A stretch of 64,000 nucleotides of DNA, taken from positions 1,606,001 through 1,670,000 of the forward strand of contig NZ_CM125436.1 in assembly GCF_052072235.1 (NCBI RefSeq), given 5' to 3'. Of this stretch, positions 24,823-34,007 are shown piece by piece. The notes beneath the pieces are model-generated. The model was given only the letters and a program-made list of their open reading frames with translations, ran no database searches and was not told where the DNA came from. Every line of letters begins with the position of its first letter. Within the stretch, counting starts at the first letter, position 1. The position numbers were made by a program, and so were the translations under genes. This DNA comes from Brevibacillus_D fluminis_A (GTDB lineage Bacteria; Bacillota; Bacilli; Brevibacillales; Brevibacillaceae).

Positions 24823-25812
24823 ATGGTTAAAATGTATTACGATGCAGACGTGAACAAATCCTTTATCCAAGGCAAAACGGTAGCAATCATCGGTTACGGA
24901 AGCCAAGGCCACGCACAAGCGCAAAACCTGCGCGATTCCGGCGTGAACGTCATCATCGGTCTGCGCAAAGGAAAATCGTGGGAACAAGCTGAAATGGACG
25001 GCTTCAAAGTATTCACTGTAGATGAAGCGACCAAACAGGCAGACATCGTGCAAATCCTGCTCCCGGACGAAACGCAAGCGAAAGTGTACTATGCCGAGAT
25101 CGAGAAAAACCTGAAACCAGGTGCAACACTCTCCTTCTCCCATGGTTTCAACATTCACTTTGCACAAATCGTTCCTCCAGCTGACGTGGATGTGATCCTG
25201 GCTGCTCCAAAAAGCCCGGGCCACCTCGTTCGCCGCGTATACGCAGAAGGCTTCGGTGTTCCTGGCTTGATCGCTGTTCACCAAGACGCTACCGGCAATG
25301 CAAAAGACATCGCGCTGGCTTATGCATGCGGCATCGGTTGCACTCGTGCGGGTGTTCTGGAAACTTCCTTCCGTGAAGAAACCGAAACAGACCTGTTCGG
25401 TGAGCAGGCAGTATTGTGCGGCGGCGCGAGCGAGCTGGTGAAAGCCGGTTTCGACACGCTGGTAGAAGCGGGTTATGCGCCTGAAATGGCATACTTCGAG
25501 TGCTTGCACGAACTGAAGCTGATCGTTGACCTGATGTATGAAGGTGGCTTGGCTCGCATGCGCTACTCCATCTCCGACACAGCTGAGTTCGGTGATTACA
25601 GCATCGGTAAACGCATCATCACCGAAGAAACGCGCAAAGAAATGAAAAAAGTATTGTCTGAAATCCAGGACGGTACATTCGCTCGCAACTGGATCCTGGA
25701 AAACCAATCCAACCGCGCAGCATTCAGCGCACGCCGCCGCATCGAAGCCGAGCATGGCATCGAGCAAGTTGGGGCAAAACTGCGCGGCATGATGCAATGG
25801 ATCAACAAATAA
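24823..25812 (+). CDS. ilvC: Ketol-acid reductoisomerase
   Basis: NADPH- and Mg-dependent isomerisation and reduction of acetolactate or acetohydroxybutyrate; 329 residues, class I. The Rossmann motif VAIIGYGSQGHAQAQNLRDSG (about 20-40) and the cofactor-specificity loop LRKGKS, which favours NADPH, are present. Domain II has CGIGCTRAGVLETSFREETETDLFGEQAVLCGG with the metal ligands. The ATG at 24823 follows GGAGG; an upstream in-frame TTG overlaps that site. Confidence 0.97.
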   Translation: MVKMYYDADVNKSFIQGKTVAIIGYGSQGHAQAQNLRDSGVNVIIGLRKGKSWEQAEMDGFKVFTVDEATKQADIVQILLPDETQAKVYYAEIEKNLKPGATLSFSHGFNIHFAQIVPPADVDVILAAPKSPGHLVRRVYAEGFGVPGLIAVHQDATGNAKDIALAYACGIGCTRAGVLETSFREETETDLFGEQAVLCGGASELVKAGFDTLVEAGYAPEMAYFECLHELKLIVDLMYEGGLARMRYSISDTAEFGDYSIGKRIITEETRKEMKKVLSEIQDGTFARNWILENQSNRAAFSARRRIEAEHGIEQVGAKLRGMMQWINK

Positions 25813-25874
25813 GCTAGTTCAGTACGAAAAAAATAGAGAGTAGTCGTCGGATTTTCGACGGAGGAGGAAAGCAA

Positions 25875-27416
25875 ATGCGGACAATCGAGATTTTTGATAC
25901 GACCCTGCGCGATGGCGAACAATCTCCAGGCGTGAACTTGAATACCCAGGAGAAGGTGGAGATTGCGTTACAGCTCGAGCGATTGGGCGTAACGAGAATT
26001 GAGGCTGGTTTTGCTGCCGCCTCACCGGGGGATCTTCGGTCGGTGGCAGAGGTGGCACGCCGTGTAAAGCACGCCACCGTCGTCAGTCTTGCACGATCTA
26101 CCCAAAACGATATCGACAAAGCGTATGAGGCTTTGAAGGATGCGAACGATGCTTGCCTGCACGTTTTCCTGGCAACATCCCCGATCCATCGCGAATACAA
26201 GCTGCGGATGACCAAGGAGCAAGTGATCGAAAACGCGGTTGCCGCTGTGAAGCACGGGAAAAAATACTTCAGCCAGATCGAGTTTTCGGCGGAGGATGCA
26301 TCCCGTACGGAAATCGAGTTTTTGGCTGAAGTAGCCAAAGCGGTCATCGATGCCGGCGCTACCATTTTCAACATTCCGGATACGGTAGGCTACACAACGC
26401 CCAAGGAATACGGAAACATTTTCCGCGAAATGCTTGTTCGCGTGCCTGGCGCAGAAAAAATCAAGCTGAGCTGCCACTGCCACGATGACCTTGGCATGGC
26501 GGTTGCCAACAGTCTGGCGGCAATCGAAGGCGGTGCAACACAGGTAGAAGGAACGATCAACGGGATCGGCGAACGCGCCGGTAACGTGGCGCTGGAGGAA
26601 GTGGCGCTCGCACTCGATACGCGCAGAGACATTTACCAGGCGACAACCGCGTTGAATCTGCAAGAAATCGCCCGCACCAGCAAGCTGGTCAGCCGTCTTA
26701 CCGGCATGATCATCCCTGGCAACAAGGCGGTCGTTGGGGCCAATGCGTTTGCGCATGAGTCCGGTATTCACCAGGACGGCGTCTTGAAGCATGCATCCAC
26801 CTATGAAATCATCCAGGCGGAAAAAGTCGGCTTCAAGTCGAAACAGCTGGTTATGGGGAAACACTCCGGCCGCGCTGCGTTCAAAGATAAGCTGAACGAA
26901 CTGGGCTATACATTGGAGCAAGCGGAAATCGACAAAGCGTTCGTCGCTTTCAAAGAGCTGTGCGACAAGAAGAAAGAGGTCAGCGATGAAGATATTCTCG
27001 CCCTGATCGATGCCAAGCTCGTCACCGAATCCGAGAACGAAACGTTCAAGCTGGAGACCGTGCAGCTCGCATACGGCAACACGACCGTGCCGACAGCAAG
27101 CGTGCGCCTCGTGAAAAACGATGGCACCACGATTGACGAGGCAGCGATCGGCAACGGTTCTGTCGACTCGATCTACAAAGCGATCGATCGGGCTACCGGA
27201 GAAGAGGTTGAATTGGTGGATTACCGCATCGCTTCCGTCACGCACGGCCAGGATGCGCTTGGTGAAGTATTCGTCCGCCTGCAGCAAGATGACATCATCG
27301 TGCAAGGGCGCGGCGTCAGCACCGACGTACTGGAAGCGAGCGCGTTCGCGTACATCCGGGCGATCAACAAAATCATCGAAAAACGCGGCGAGAAGCTTGT
27401 CGCCAGCGCGCAATAA
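25875..27416 (+). CDS. leuA: 2-isopropylmalate synthase
   Basis: Condenses acetyl-CoA with 2-oxoisovalerate, the first leucine-specific step; 513 residues. IFDTTLRDGEQSPGVNL starts the TIM-barrel with the metal-binding Asp, CHCHDDLGMAVANSLA carries HxH, and GTINGIGERAGNVALEEV and FAHESGIHQDGVLKH complete the catalytic and subdomain motifs. The C-terminal LeuA regulatory domain (from about 385) should mediate leucine feedback. Confidence 0.97.
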   Translation: MRTIEIFDTTLRDGEQSPGVNLNTQEKVEIALQLERLGVTRIEAGFAAASPGDLRSVAEVARRVKHATVVSLARSTQNDIDKAYEALKDANDACLHVFLATSPIHREYKLRMTKEQVIENAVAAVKHGKKYFSQIEFSAEDASRTEIEFLAEVAKAVIDAGATIFNIPDTVGYTTPKEYGNIFREMLVRVPGAEKIKLSCHCHDDLGMAVANSLAAIEGGATQVEGTINGIGERAGNVALEEVALALDTRRDIYQATTALNLQEIARTSKLVSRLTGMIIPGNKAVVGANAFAHESGIHQDGVLKHASTYEIIQAEKVGFKSKQLVMGKHSGRAAFKDKLNELGYTLEQAEIDKAFVAFKELCDKKKEVSDEDILALIDAKLVTESENETFKLETVQLAYGNTTVPTASVRLVKNDGTTIDEAAIGNGSVDSIYKAIDRATGEEVELVDYRIASVTHGQDALGEVFVRLQQDDIIVQGRGVSTDVLEASAFAYIRAINKIIEKRGEKLVASAQ

Positions 27417-27430
27417 ACGAAAAGCAAACG

Positions 27431-27465
27431 TTCAAGTCGTGCGAACCAAAATCGCACGACTTGAA
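27431..27465 (+). other. Intercistronic perfect hairpin between leuA and leuB
   Basis: TTCAAGTCGTGCGA (27431-27444) and its exact complement (27452-27465) form a 14-bp stem with a 7-nt loop. No T run follows, so it is not a typical terminator. It may be an mRNA processing or stability element separating leuB expression from upstream genes. Confidence 0.8.
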
Positions 27466-27512
27466 ATCTATTTTCGCAGCAGAAGCTTACCAATAATAGA
27501 TAGAAAAGCGGG

Positions 27513-28616
27513 ATGAAGATGACGAAACAATATAACATCGCATGCCTGCCAGGGGATGGCATCGGACCGGAGATCGTCGCAGAAGCGGTCAAGGTACTGG
27601 AGCTGGTGGCAGAGCAAACGGGCGTACAATTCAATTTCAGCTATGGTCGCATCGGCGGAATCGCGATCGACGAAGACGGCACTCCATTGCCGGATGAAAC
27701 CTTGCGCATCGCCAAAGCGGCGGACGCCGTGCTGCTCGGCGCGGTTGGCGGCCCGAAATGGGACCAGAACCCGGGACATCTCCGTCCGGAAACCGGCTTG
27801 CTCGGCATTCGCAAAGGGCTCGGCCTTTTCGCCAACCTGCGCCCTGCAACCATGACAGACAGCTTGCTGGAAGCGTCCACGCTGAAGCCGGAAGTGGTAG
27901 CTGGCGTCGACCTGATCGTGGTTCGCGAGTTGACCGGCGGCATTTATTTTGGCCAGAAGAAGCGGTACACAGATGAAAACGGCAGAGACACAGCTGTCGA
28001 TGAATTGATTTACAATGAAGATGAAATTGAGCGAATTATTCGTGTATCTTTCGAAATCGCGCGCAAACGCAGCAAAAAGCTGTGCTCGGTGGACAAGGCA
28101 AACGTGCTCGAAAGCTCCCGCCTCTGGCGCAAAGTGGCTGAGCGCGTAGCAGCGGATTACCCGGATGTCGAGCTGACCCACCAGCTGGTTGACTCTTGCG
28201 CGATGCAATTGGTGCGCGCGCCGAAGCAATTCGACGTGATCGTGACGGAGAACATGTTCGGAGACATCCTGAGCGACCAGGCAGCAATGCTCACCGGTTC
28301 CATCGGCATGCTCGCATCCGCAAGCTTGGCGGAAGGCAGCTTCGGCCTGTTTGAACCGGTGCATGGCTCGGCGCCTGACATCGCAGGCAAAGGAATCGCC
28401 AATCCGCTCGCAACCATTCTGTCCGCAGCGATGTTGCTCCGTCTCTCCCTCGGCCTCGACGATGCGGCTGACAAGGTAGAGAAAGCAGTGTGGGCTGTGC
28501 TGGACGCCGGCCACCGCACAGGGGACATCGGCACAGACAAGTCCAAAGCGCTCGGTACGGTCGCAATGGGCGAGTTGGTCCGCGACGAACTGAAAAAGCA
28601 GTTTGCGGCGAAATAA
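27513..28616 (+). CDS. leuB: 3-isopropylmalate dehydrogenase
   Basis: NAD-dependent oxidative decarboxylation of 3-isopropylmalate; 367 residues. IACLPGDGIGPEIVAEAVKVLE starts the fold, VRELTGGIYFGQKK carries the substrate-binding loop, and TENMFGDILSDQAAMLTGSIGMLASASL plus PVHGSAPDIAGKGIANPLAT are diagnostic. ATG 27519 is an alternative start two codons on. A terminator follows, and the usual leuC and leuD do not follow in this window. Confidence 0.96.
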   Translation: MKMTKQYNIACLPGDGIGPEIVAEAVKVLELVAEQTGVQFNFSYGRIGGIAIDEDGTPLPDETLRIAKAADAVLLGAVGGPKWDQNPGHLRPETGLLGIRKGLGLFANLRPATMTDSLLEASTLKPEVVAGVDLIVVRELTGGIYFGQKKRYTDENGRDTAVDELIYNEDEIERIIRVSFEIARKRSKKLCSVDKANVLESSRLWRKVAERVAADYPDVELTHQLVDSCAMQLVRAPKQFDVIVTENMFGDILSDQAAMLTGSIGMLASASLAEGSFGLFEPVHGSAPDIAGKGIANPLATILSAAMLLRLSLGLDDAADKVEKAVWAVLDAGHRTGDIGTDKSKALGTVAMGELVRDELKKQFAAK

Positions 28617-28629
28617 TCGTAAGCATGCG

Positions 28630-28663
28630 AAAAAGTCTGATCCAGGTGATCAGGCTTTTTTTT
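28630..28663 (+). terminator. Terminator after leuB
   Basis: AAAAGTCTGATC pairs with GATCAGGCTTTT, followed by more T. It ends the ilv-leu operon. Confidence 0.87.
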
Positions 28664-28884
28664 GTGCTGATAGGAATTTATCACTAGCGTTGAATAAAAA
28701 ATAGGCCCGATATTTGTCTGGTTATTTCGCATTCAATTTTCATCGAGAAAAACACCCCTTTTTAGGTATGGAAGTTTGGGACGGACAGGTTTAGTCTATT
28801 CCAAGTAAATGCGCCGATTGGAGAGGTGTGCATTCACGCTTAATCTCTGTTTAATTTAATGATCGAATGTGGGGTTAGTAGCGA

Positions 28885-31800
28885 ATGGGGACGAGTTCTG
28901 TGAATAATCAGGCGAAATCCGGAAAACGGTTGGGTAAGCTGTACATCTTAAGCGTCGTGTTGTTGATTGCATGTGCGAGCATGTTTGCAGTTCCGGTGTT
29001 TGCAGCAGATACATGGAGTCAATATGGCCGGCCAGCGCCGATCAACAGTTCAAATCCGGGCGGTTTTAATTCGCCAACTGGTGTAGCCGTGGACAGTAGC
29101 GGGAATATGTATGTGGCTGATGTTTTCAACAATCGGATACAGAAGCTGACCGTATCCACGAATACATGGAGCGAGTGGAAAAAGGTCGGCGGCGGCGCAG
29201 GAAGCGACCTAGGCGAGTTTTCGATGCCATTTGGAGTAGCCGTAGACGGCAGCGGGAATGTGTATGTAGCGGATTATGGCAACAATCGGATACAGAAGCT
29301 GACCATCTCCACGAATACATGGAGCGAGTGGAAAAAGGTTGATGGCGACGCAGGAAGCGGCTTGGGCGAGTTTAACCAGCCAAGTGGTGTAGCCGTAGAC
29401 AGCAGTGGGAATGTGTATGTGGCAGATAGTGGAAACCATCGGATACAGAAGCTGACCGCATCCACGAATACATGGAATGAGTGGGGAAAAGCTGACGGCT
29501 ACGCAGGAAACGGCTTGGGTGAGTTTGCTAGTCCAAGTGGAGTAGCGGTAGACAGTAGCGGGAATGTATATGTGGCGGATTATGGCAATCATCGGATACA
29601 GAAGCTGACCATCTCCACGAATACATGGAGCGAGTGGGGGAAAGCTGACGGCTACGCAGGAAGCGACTTGGGCGAGTTTACGAAGCCATTTGGAGTAGCC
29701 GTAGACAGCAGCGGGAATGTGTATGTGACTGATAGTGGCAACCATCGGATACAGAAGTTGACCATATCCACGAGTGCATGGAGCGAGTGGAAAACGAGCG
29801 ACGGAGGTCCGGGAAGCGGCTTGGGCGAGTTTCATACGCCAGCCGGAGTAGCGGTAGATCGTAGCGGGAATCTGTATGTGGCGGATTATGGCAACCATCG
29901 CATTCAGAAGCTGACAGCAGCCGAAAATATATGGAGTCAGTGGTGTGCAACAACCATTGTTTCGGGCAGTCTCCTGGGCGAGTTTAATGTTCCAAGTGGA
30001 GTGGCGGTAGACAGCAGCGGGAATATGTATGTGGTTGATGCTATCAACAATCGCATACAGAAGCTGAGCGGATCTACGAATACATGGAGCGAGTGGAAAA
30101 AGATCGGCGGTGGCGCTGGAAGCGACCTAGGCGAGTTTTCGATGCCATTTGGAGTAGCGGTAGACAGCAGCGGGAATGTGTATGTGGCGGATTATGGCAA
30201 CAATCGGATACAGAAGCTGACCATATCCACGAATACATGGAGCGAGTGGAAAAAGGTTGATGGCGGAGAAGGAAGCGGCTTGGGCGAGTTTAACCAGCCA
30301 AGTGGTGTAGCCGTAGACAGCAGTGGGAATGTGTATGTGGCAGATAGTGGCAACCATCGGATACAGAAGCTGACCGCATCCACGAATACATGGAGCGAGT
30401 GGGGAAAAGTTGACGGCTACGCAGGAAACGGCTTGGGTGAGTTTGCTAGTCCAAGTGGAGTGGCGATAGACAGCAGCGGGAATGTGTATGTGGCGGATTA
30501 TGGCAATCATCGGATACAAAAGCTGACCGTATCCACGAATACATGGAGCGAGTGGGGGAAAGTTGATGGCGGCGCAGGAAGCGACTTGGGCGAGTTTACG
30601 AAGCCATTTGGAGTAGCCGTAGACAGCAGCGGGAATGTGTATGTGACTGATAGTGGCAACCATCGGGTACAGAAGTTGACCAGATCCACGAGTGCATGGA
30701 GCGAGTGGAAAAAGAGCGACGGAGGCCCGGGAAACGGCCTGGGTGAGTTTAATACACCAGCTGGAGTAGCGGTAGATAGCGGCGGGAATGTGTATGTGGC
30801 AGATTCGTTTAACTTTCGTATTCAGAAGCTGAGAATACCAGCATCTCCGATAACCGACTTTGCCAGCATAGCGAAGACAAGCACGACGGCATCGTTCAGT
30901 TGGACAGAAGCAAGCGGGGCGACGGGCATCATGATCGAGCAGTCGCCAGCAGGCGCGAACACGTGGACAACGGCAACGACAGGCACGATTGCGGTCAATG
31001 CGACTAGCGCTACGGTAACTGGATTGAGCGCAGCAACCGCGTATGATTTCCGTTTGGTAGTTACCGGCGGGGCGAACGCAGGCAGCTCGAATACGGTGGA
31101 CATCACGACCGATGCTGCCGCGCCGGGCGCTCCAACGGGTGTAACGGCGGTCGCAGGAAACGGCGAAGCGACGGTCAGCTTTACGCCGCCGACAAGCGAC
31201 GGCGGCAGTCCGATCACGAGCTACACGGTCACCGCAAGTCCGGGAGGCCAGACGGCAACCGGAGCGGCTAGCCCGATTATCGTTGCTGGCTTGATCAACG
31301 GAACGAGCTATACGTTTACCGTGAAGGCGGTAAATGTGGTCGGCAGCGGCGTAACCTCCGTCGAGTCCAACGTGGTCATCCCATCAACGCTGACCTACAC
31401 GATCGCTCCGATCGTGGATCAGACGCTTGCAGGGTTGACCGCACAGTATCGATCAGGGTCTCAGGAGAGGAAGACGATCACCGTCACGAGAACAGGCACG
31501 GGAGATTTGAACAACCTCGCCGCTTCCTTAGGTGGTCTGAATGCAGCTGATTTTGAAATCACACGGCCTACTGCTACAACACTAAACACAGGAACCACTT
31601 CGACCACCTTCACGGTGAAAGTGAAGGACGGACTGGCAGCAGGAACGTACACCGCAACCGTTACGGTTTCAGCAGACAACATGACGAACGTAACGTTTAC
31701 GGTGAAGCAAGTGGTGAGTGCTGCACCGAATTCTCCCGTATATTACCCTGTGAGTGGTGTGACTTTGGATCAAACAAGCCTGAAACTGATTGCAGAAGGT

Positions 31801-32796
31801 AACAGTGAAACGCTGCATGCAACTGTTTACCCGTCATACGCGACCAACGCCATGGTCATCTGGAGCAGCAGTAATCCAGCGGTGGCTCAAGTTAATGAAT
31901 ATGGCGTAGTAACGCCGCATTCGGAAGGCGAAGCGATTATCACCGTTATAACGAGAGATGGAGGAAAAACGGCTACAACTAAGGTAATGGTTGAAGCAAA
32001 GAAAGAAGAGGTAAAACTGCTCGGGGTGGAAGCGACAACACAAGGTTTGTTGTTGAAACCGAACAAATCAGTGGACTTCGAGGTGTTTGCGCTCTATTCC
32101 GACGGGAAACGGGAAGAGATTACGCTTGATAAAATGACCCAATATGAGAGTAGCTCTACCTCTAAGGTTTCCGTCAAACCAGGTAAGATCAAGGCGGGTA
32201 AAAAAGAGGGCGAAGCAACCATAACCATCAGCTATTTAGACCAGCGCATCGAAATTGCTGTTATGGTTTCCAAAGCCGAAGTGAAAGAACTCTCTTTCCC
32301 CTTAGAAGAAGATCGAATTTCTCTGATGAGTGGAGAAAGCAAACGATTGAGAGTAAGAGCTTCACTTTCTAACGGAAAGTCGATCGAGGCAACGAAAATC
32401 GTAGAATGGAGTTCAGACGATTCGGAAGTGGTCAGCGTGAAGGATGGGAAGTTGACTGCAATCGCTCCGGGAACAACGACGATACGCGCTGCATACGGGG
32501 ATAAGACAGCGATCCTTACCGTAGAAGTAACCAAAGATAAGCAAATCAAACGTATTTCAGTAAACAAACGAACGCTCAAGCTGACGGCGGGACAATCCGA
32601 ATCGTTGAAACTAACGGCTTATTATCAAGACGGAACGACGAAAAATGTCACGGATAAAGCTGTGTGGACGTCAAGCGATGAACAAATTGTTACGGTAAGT
32701 GACGGGGTGATTACGGCGGTTTCACCTGGTACCGCCAAAATCCTGGCAACCTACAAAGGAAAAACGGTATCGATCAACATTACAGTAATAAAGTAG
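28885..32796 (+). CDS. Secreted NHL-repeat double-propeller protein with Ig-like domains
   Basis: A 1303-residue exported protein. A signal peptide (hydrophobic about 18-38, likely cleavage after FAA near 41) is followed by twelve 51-residue NHL repeats (about 59-665), each with GVAVDSSGNVYVAD..NHRIQKL; these should form beta-propeller blades. Then come two fibronectin III-like domains (about 652-745 and 748-832), a domain of about 110 residues (835-943), a BIG2 domain (about 953-1037) and three further Ig-like domains (about 1040-1303) similar to those encoded at 6513. No sortase motif or terminal anchor is seen. ATG 28885 has a GGGG site upstream; GTG 28900 is an alternative. Role unknown; surface or matrix binding is likely. 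Confidence 0.88.
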   Translation: MGTSSVNNQAKSGKRLGKLYILSVVLLIACASMFAVPVFAADTWSQYGRPAPINSSNPGGFNSPTGVAVDSSGNMYVADVFNNRIQKLTVSTNTWSEWKKVGGGAGSDLGEFSMPFGVAVDGSGNVYVADYGNNRIQKLTISTNTWSEWKKVDGDAGSGLGEFNQPSGVAVDSSGNVYVADSGNHRIQKLTASTNTWNEWGKADGYAGNGLGEFASPSGVAVDSSGNVYVADYGNHRIQKLTISTNTWSEWGKADGYAGSDLGEFTKPFGVAVDSSGNVYVTDSGNHRIQKLTISTSAWSEWKTSDGGPGSGLGEFHTPAGVAVDRSGNLYVADYGNHRIQKLTAAENIWSQWCATTIVSGSLLGEFNVPSGVAVDSSGNMYVVDAINNRIQKLSGSTNTWSEWKKIGGGAGSDLGEFSMPFGVAVDSSGNVYVADYGNNRIQKLTISTNTWSEWKKVDGGEGSGLGEFNQPSGVAVDSSGNVYVADSGNHRIQKLTASTNTWSEWGKVDGYAGNGLGEFASPSGVAIDSSGNVYVADYGNHRIQKLTVSTNTWSEWGKVDGGAGSDLGEFTKPFGVAVDSSGNVYVTDSGNHRVQKLTRSTSAWSEWKKSDGGPGNGLGEFNTPAGVAVDSGGNVYVADSFNFRIQKLRIPASPITDFASIAKTSTTASFSWTEASGATGIMIEQSPAGANTWTTATTGTIAVNATSATVTGLSAATAYDFRLVVTGGANAGSSNTVDITTDAAAPGAPTGVTAVAGNGEATVSFTPPTSDGGSPITSYTVTASPGGQTATGAASPIIVAGLINGTSYTFTVKAVNVVGSGVTSVESNVVIPSTLTYTIAPIVDQTLAGLTAQYRSGSQERKTITVTRTGTGDLNNLAASLGGLNAADFEITRPTATTLNTGTTSTTFTVKVKDGLAAGTYTATVTVSADNMTNVTFTVKQVVSAAPNSPVYYPVSGVTLDQTSLKLIAEGNSETLHATVYPSYATNAMVIWSSSNPAVAQVNEYGVVTPHSEGEAIITVITRDGGKTATTKVMVEAKKEEVKLLGVEATTQGLLLKPNKSVDFEVFALYSDGKREEITLDKMTQYESSSTSKVSVKPGKIKAGKKEGEATITISYLDQRIEIAVMVSKAEVKELSFPLEEDRISLMSGESKRLRVRASLSNGKSIEATKIVEWSSDDSEVVSVKDGKLTAIAPGTTTIRAAYGDKTAILTVEVTKDKQIKRISVNKRTLKLTAGQSESLKLTAYYQDGTTKNVTDKAVWTSSDEQIVTVSDGVITAVSPGTAKILATYKGKTVSINITVIK
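29059..30837 (+). repeat. Twelve 153-bp coding repeats with a six-unit internal duplication
   Basis: Units of 153 bp (51 codons). Units 7-12 (from 29977) repeat units 1-6 (from 29059) in the same order at an offset of exactly 918 bp. The unit-specific tripeptides after GEF match in order (SMP, NQP, ASP, TKP) and long stretches of DNA are identical. Confidence 0.92.
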
Positions 32797-32806
32797 TTGA
32801 ACCGTG

Positions 32807-32835
32807 ACCCGATCCTGTTAGATGGATCGGGTTTT
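32807..32835 (+). terminator. Terminator after the NHL protein gene
   Basis: ACCCGATC pairs with GATCGGGT, followed by TTT. It lies about 10 bp after the stop codon. Confidence 0.75.
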
Positions 32836-32864
32836 CTGCTGTCTTGAAATTTCACAATCGTAAT

Positions 32865-32915
32865 GATCTCTTCAGCTTGTTCCTGTGTCATTTCGTAAAA
32901 TGGATAGTCCATCAT
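32865..32915 (-). pseudogene. N-terminal remnant of a GNAT acetyltransferase gene
   Basis: A strong ribosome site (GGAAGGGAGG) and start are followed by MMDYPFYEMTQEQAEEI. That is the usual beginning of a family of GNAT N-acetyltransferases, whose next residues are normally a W-containing stretch. Here the match stops after about 17 codons and the frame continues with unrelated sequence into the terminator and 3' end of the NHL protein gene. It looks like a gene lost by deletion. Confidence 0.55.
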
Positions 32916-32929
32916 GATTCCTCCCTTCC

Positions 32930-32968
32930 TACAAAAGGCCTGTTCCCCGAAAAGGAGGAACAGGCCAA
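32930..32968 (-). terminator. Terminator of the ABC exporter operon
   Basis: GGCCTGTTCC (32937-32946) pairs with GGAACAGGCC (32957-32966), with short T tracts on the minus strand. It lies about 90 bp after the permease gene stop; the intervening stretch holds nothing recognisable. Confidence 0.65.
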
Positions 32969-33056
32969 AATACAGCAGCGGTCGTCTGTGCTCGTGTAAG
33001 CGACCGCGATTCCCACTTGAATTGCCCCGCAGGCTACACATGCATCGCAGCCCTCT

Positions 33057-34007
33057 TTATTTCGAAGCAAGATCACGCCTTTTGAAGGTATACCACGACG
33101 AAATCAGCAAGATCAACATGTAGACTAGAATAATCGAAATCGAGGAGGCAAGCCCCATCCCCGGAACCGGCGGATTGCCTTGTGCATAGCCGGACAAATC
33201 AGCATGCAGGAACAAGTAATACTTCAGCCAGGTGTACCGCTCGACAAAGAAACCGAGTGGGCCGCCGCTCACGCTCAACACGAGTGTAATCACGATGGCT
33301 GCCGAGTTGTTGCCAAGCAAAATGGACAGCGCATAGGCAATGGTCAGCAAAATGAAGGTCTCGATGAAGCGGAAGCCGGCGTTGGCAAGCACGGGGACAA
33401 TCGGGCTCGTGAGCGCGATCTCGCCTGTTTTTCCCACCGAGACGATCGGCTGTCCCATCTGGGCAAATCCATACGTGAACATCGAGGTGAGAAAGGACAC
33501 CACGAGCAGCAGGACGTACATGCCGGCCGCCGTCAGCACCAGCGTCAAAAACTTGGACACATATATTTTGGTCCGCGTCGGCGGTCTTGTGAGCAGCAGC
33601 TTGATCGTGCCCCATTCGAACTCTTTGGTCAGAATTCCGCTGGCGAAAACGACCATAAACAGGCCGATCACGCTGGAAAGAAACAGCGAGTTGTCCAGGC
33701 CGCGCCAGATGTTGACAGGATTCGGATCGATGTCATGGGCAAGCGCATATTCCTGTGCCTTTATCTCGTTTGCCAGCTCAGTCCGTCGTTCCGGCGTGAG
33801 TGCGGAGGAGGAGGCGAGCTGTGTTTTCATGTCTTGAATCTGACTTTGCACAGTCTGGTGCCAATCCGCTTTTGCGTTGAGGGCATCATCCAGCTTTTTG
33901 ACGGCGACGTTCGTCCCGACCGCCAGCACGACGAAAATCGCCAGGGAAATCAGCACGCCCCTGCGGAAAAACAGTTTCATGCATTCGTTCGTGATCAGCT
34001 TGATCAT
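33057..34007 (-). CDS. ABC-2 type transporter permease
   Basis: A 316-residue membrane protein. One N-terminal helix is followed by an extracellular, helical and charged stretch (about 35-100, with QIQDMKTQLASS), then about five more membrane segments (LSSVIGLFMVVFASGILTKEFEWGTIKLLLTRP is the ABC-2 signature region). Its start overlaps the ATPase stop (ATGA), so it is translationally coupled to it. Together they form an efflux pump of the bacitracin/drug-export or sporulation-type ABC-2 class. Substrate unknown. Confidence 0.88.
   Translation of the reverse strand: MIKLITNECMKLFFRRGVLISLAIFVVLAVGTNVAVKKLDDALNAKADWHQTVQSQIQDMKTQLASSSALTPERRTELANEIKAQEYALAHDIDPNPVNIWRGLDNSLFLSSVIGLFMVVFASGILTKEFEWGTIKLLLTRPPTRTKIYVSKFLTLVLTAAGMYVLLLVVSFLTSMFTYGFAQMGQPIVSVGKTGEIALTSPIVPVLANAGFRFIETFILLTIAYALSILLGNNSAAIVITLVLSVSGGPLGFFVERYTWLKYYLFLHADLSGYAQGNPPVPGMGLASSISIILVYMLILLISSWYTFKRRDLASK

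Noticed and set aside
29059..30837. Regular 153-bp periodicity considered as a CRISPR-like or satellite array
   Set aside because: The period is in frame, encodes NHL repeats throughout, and there are no short identical repeats with unique spacers.
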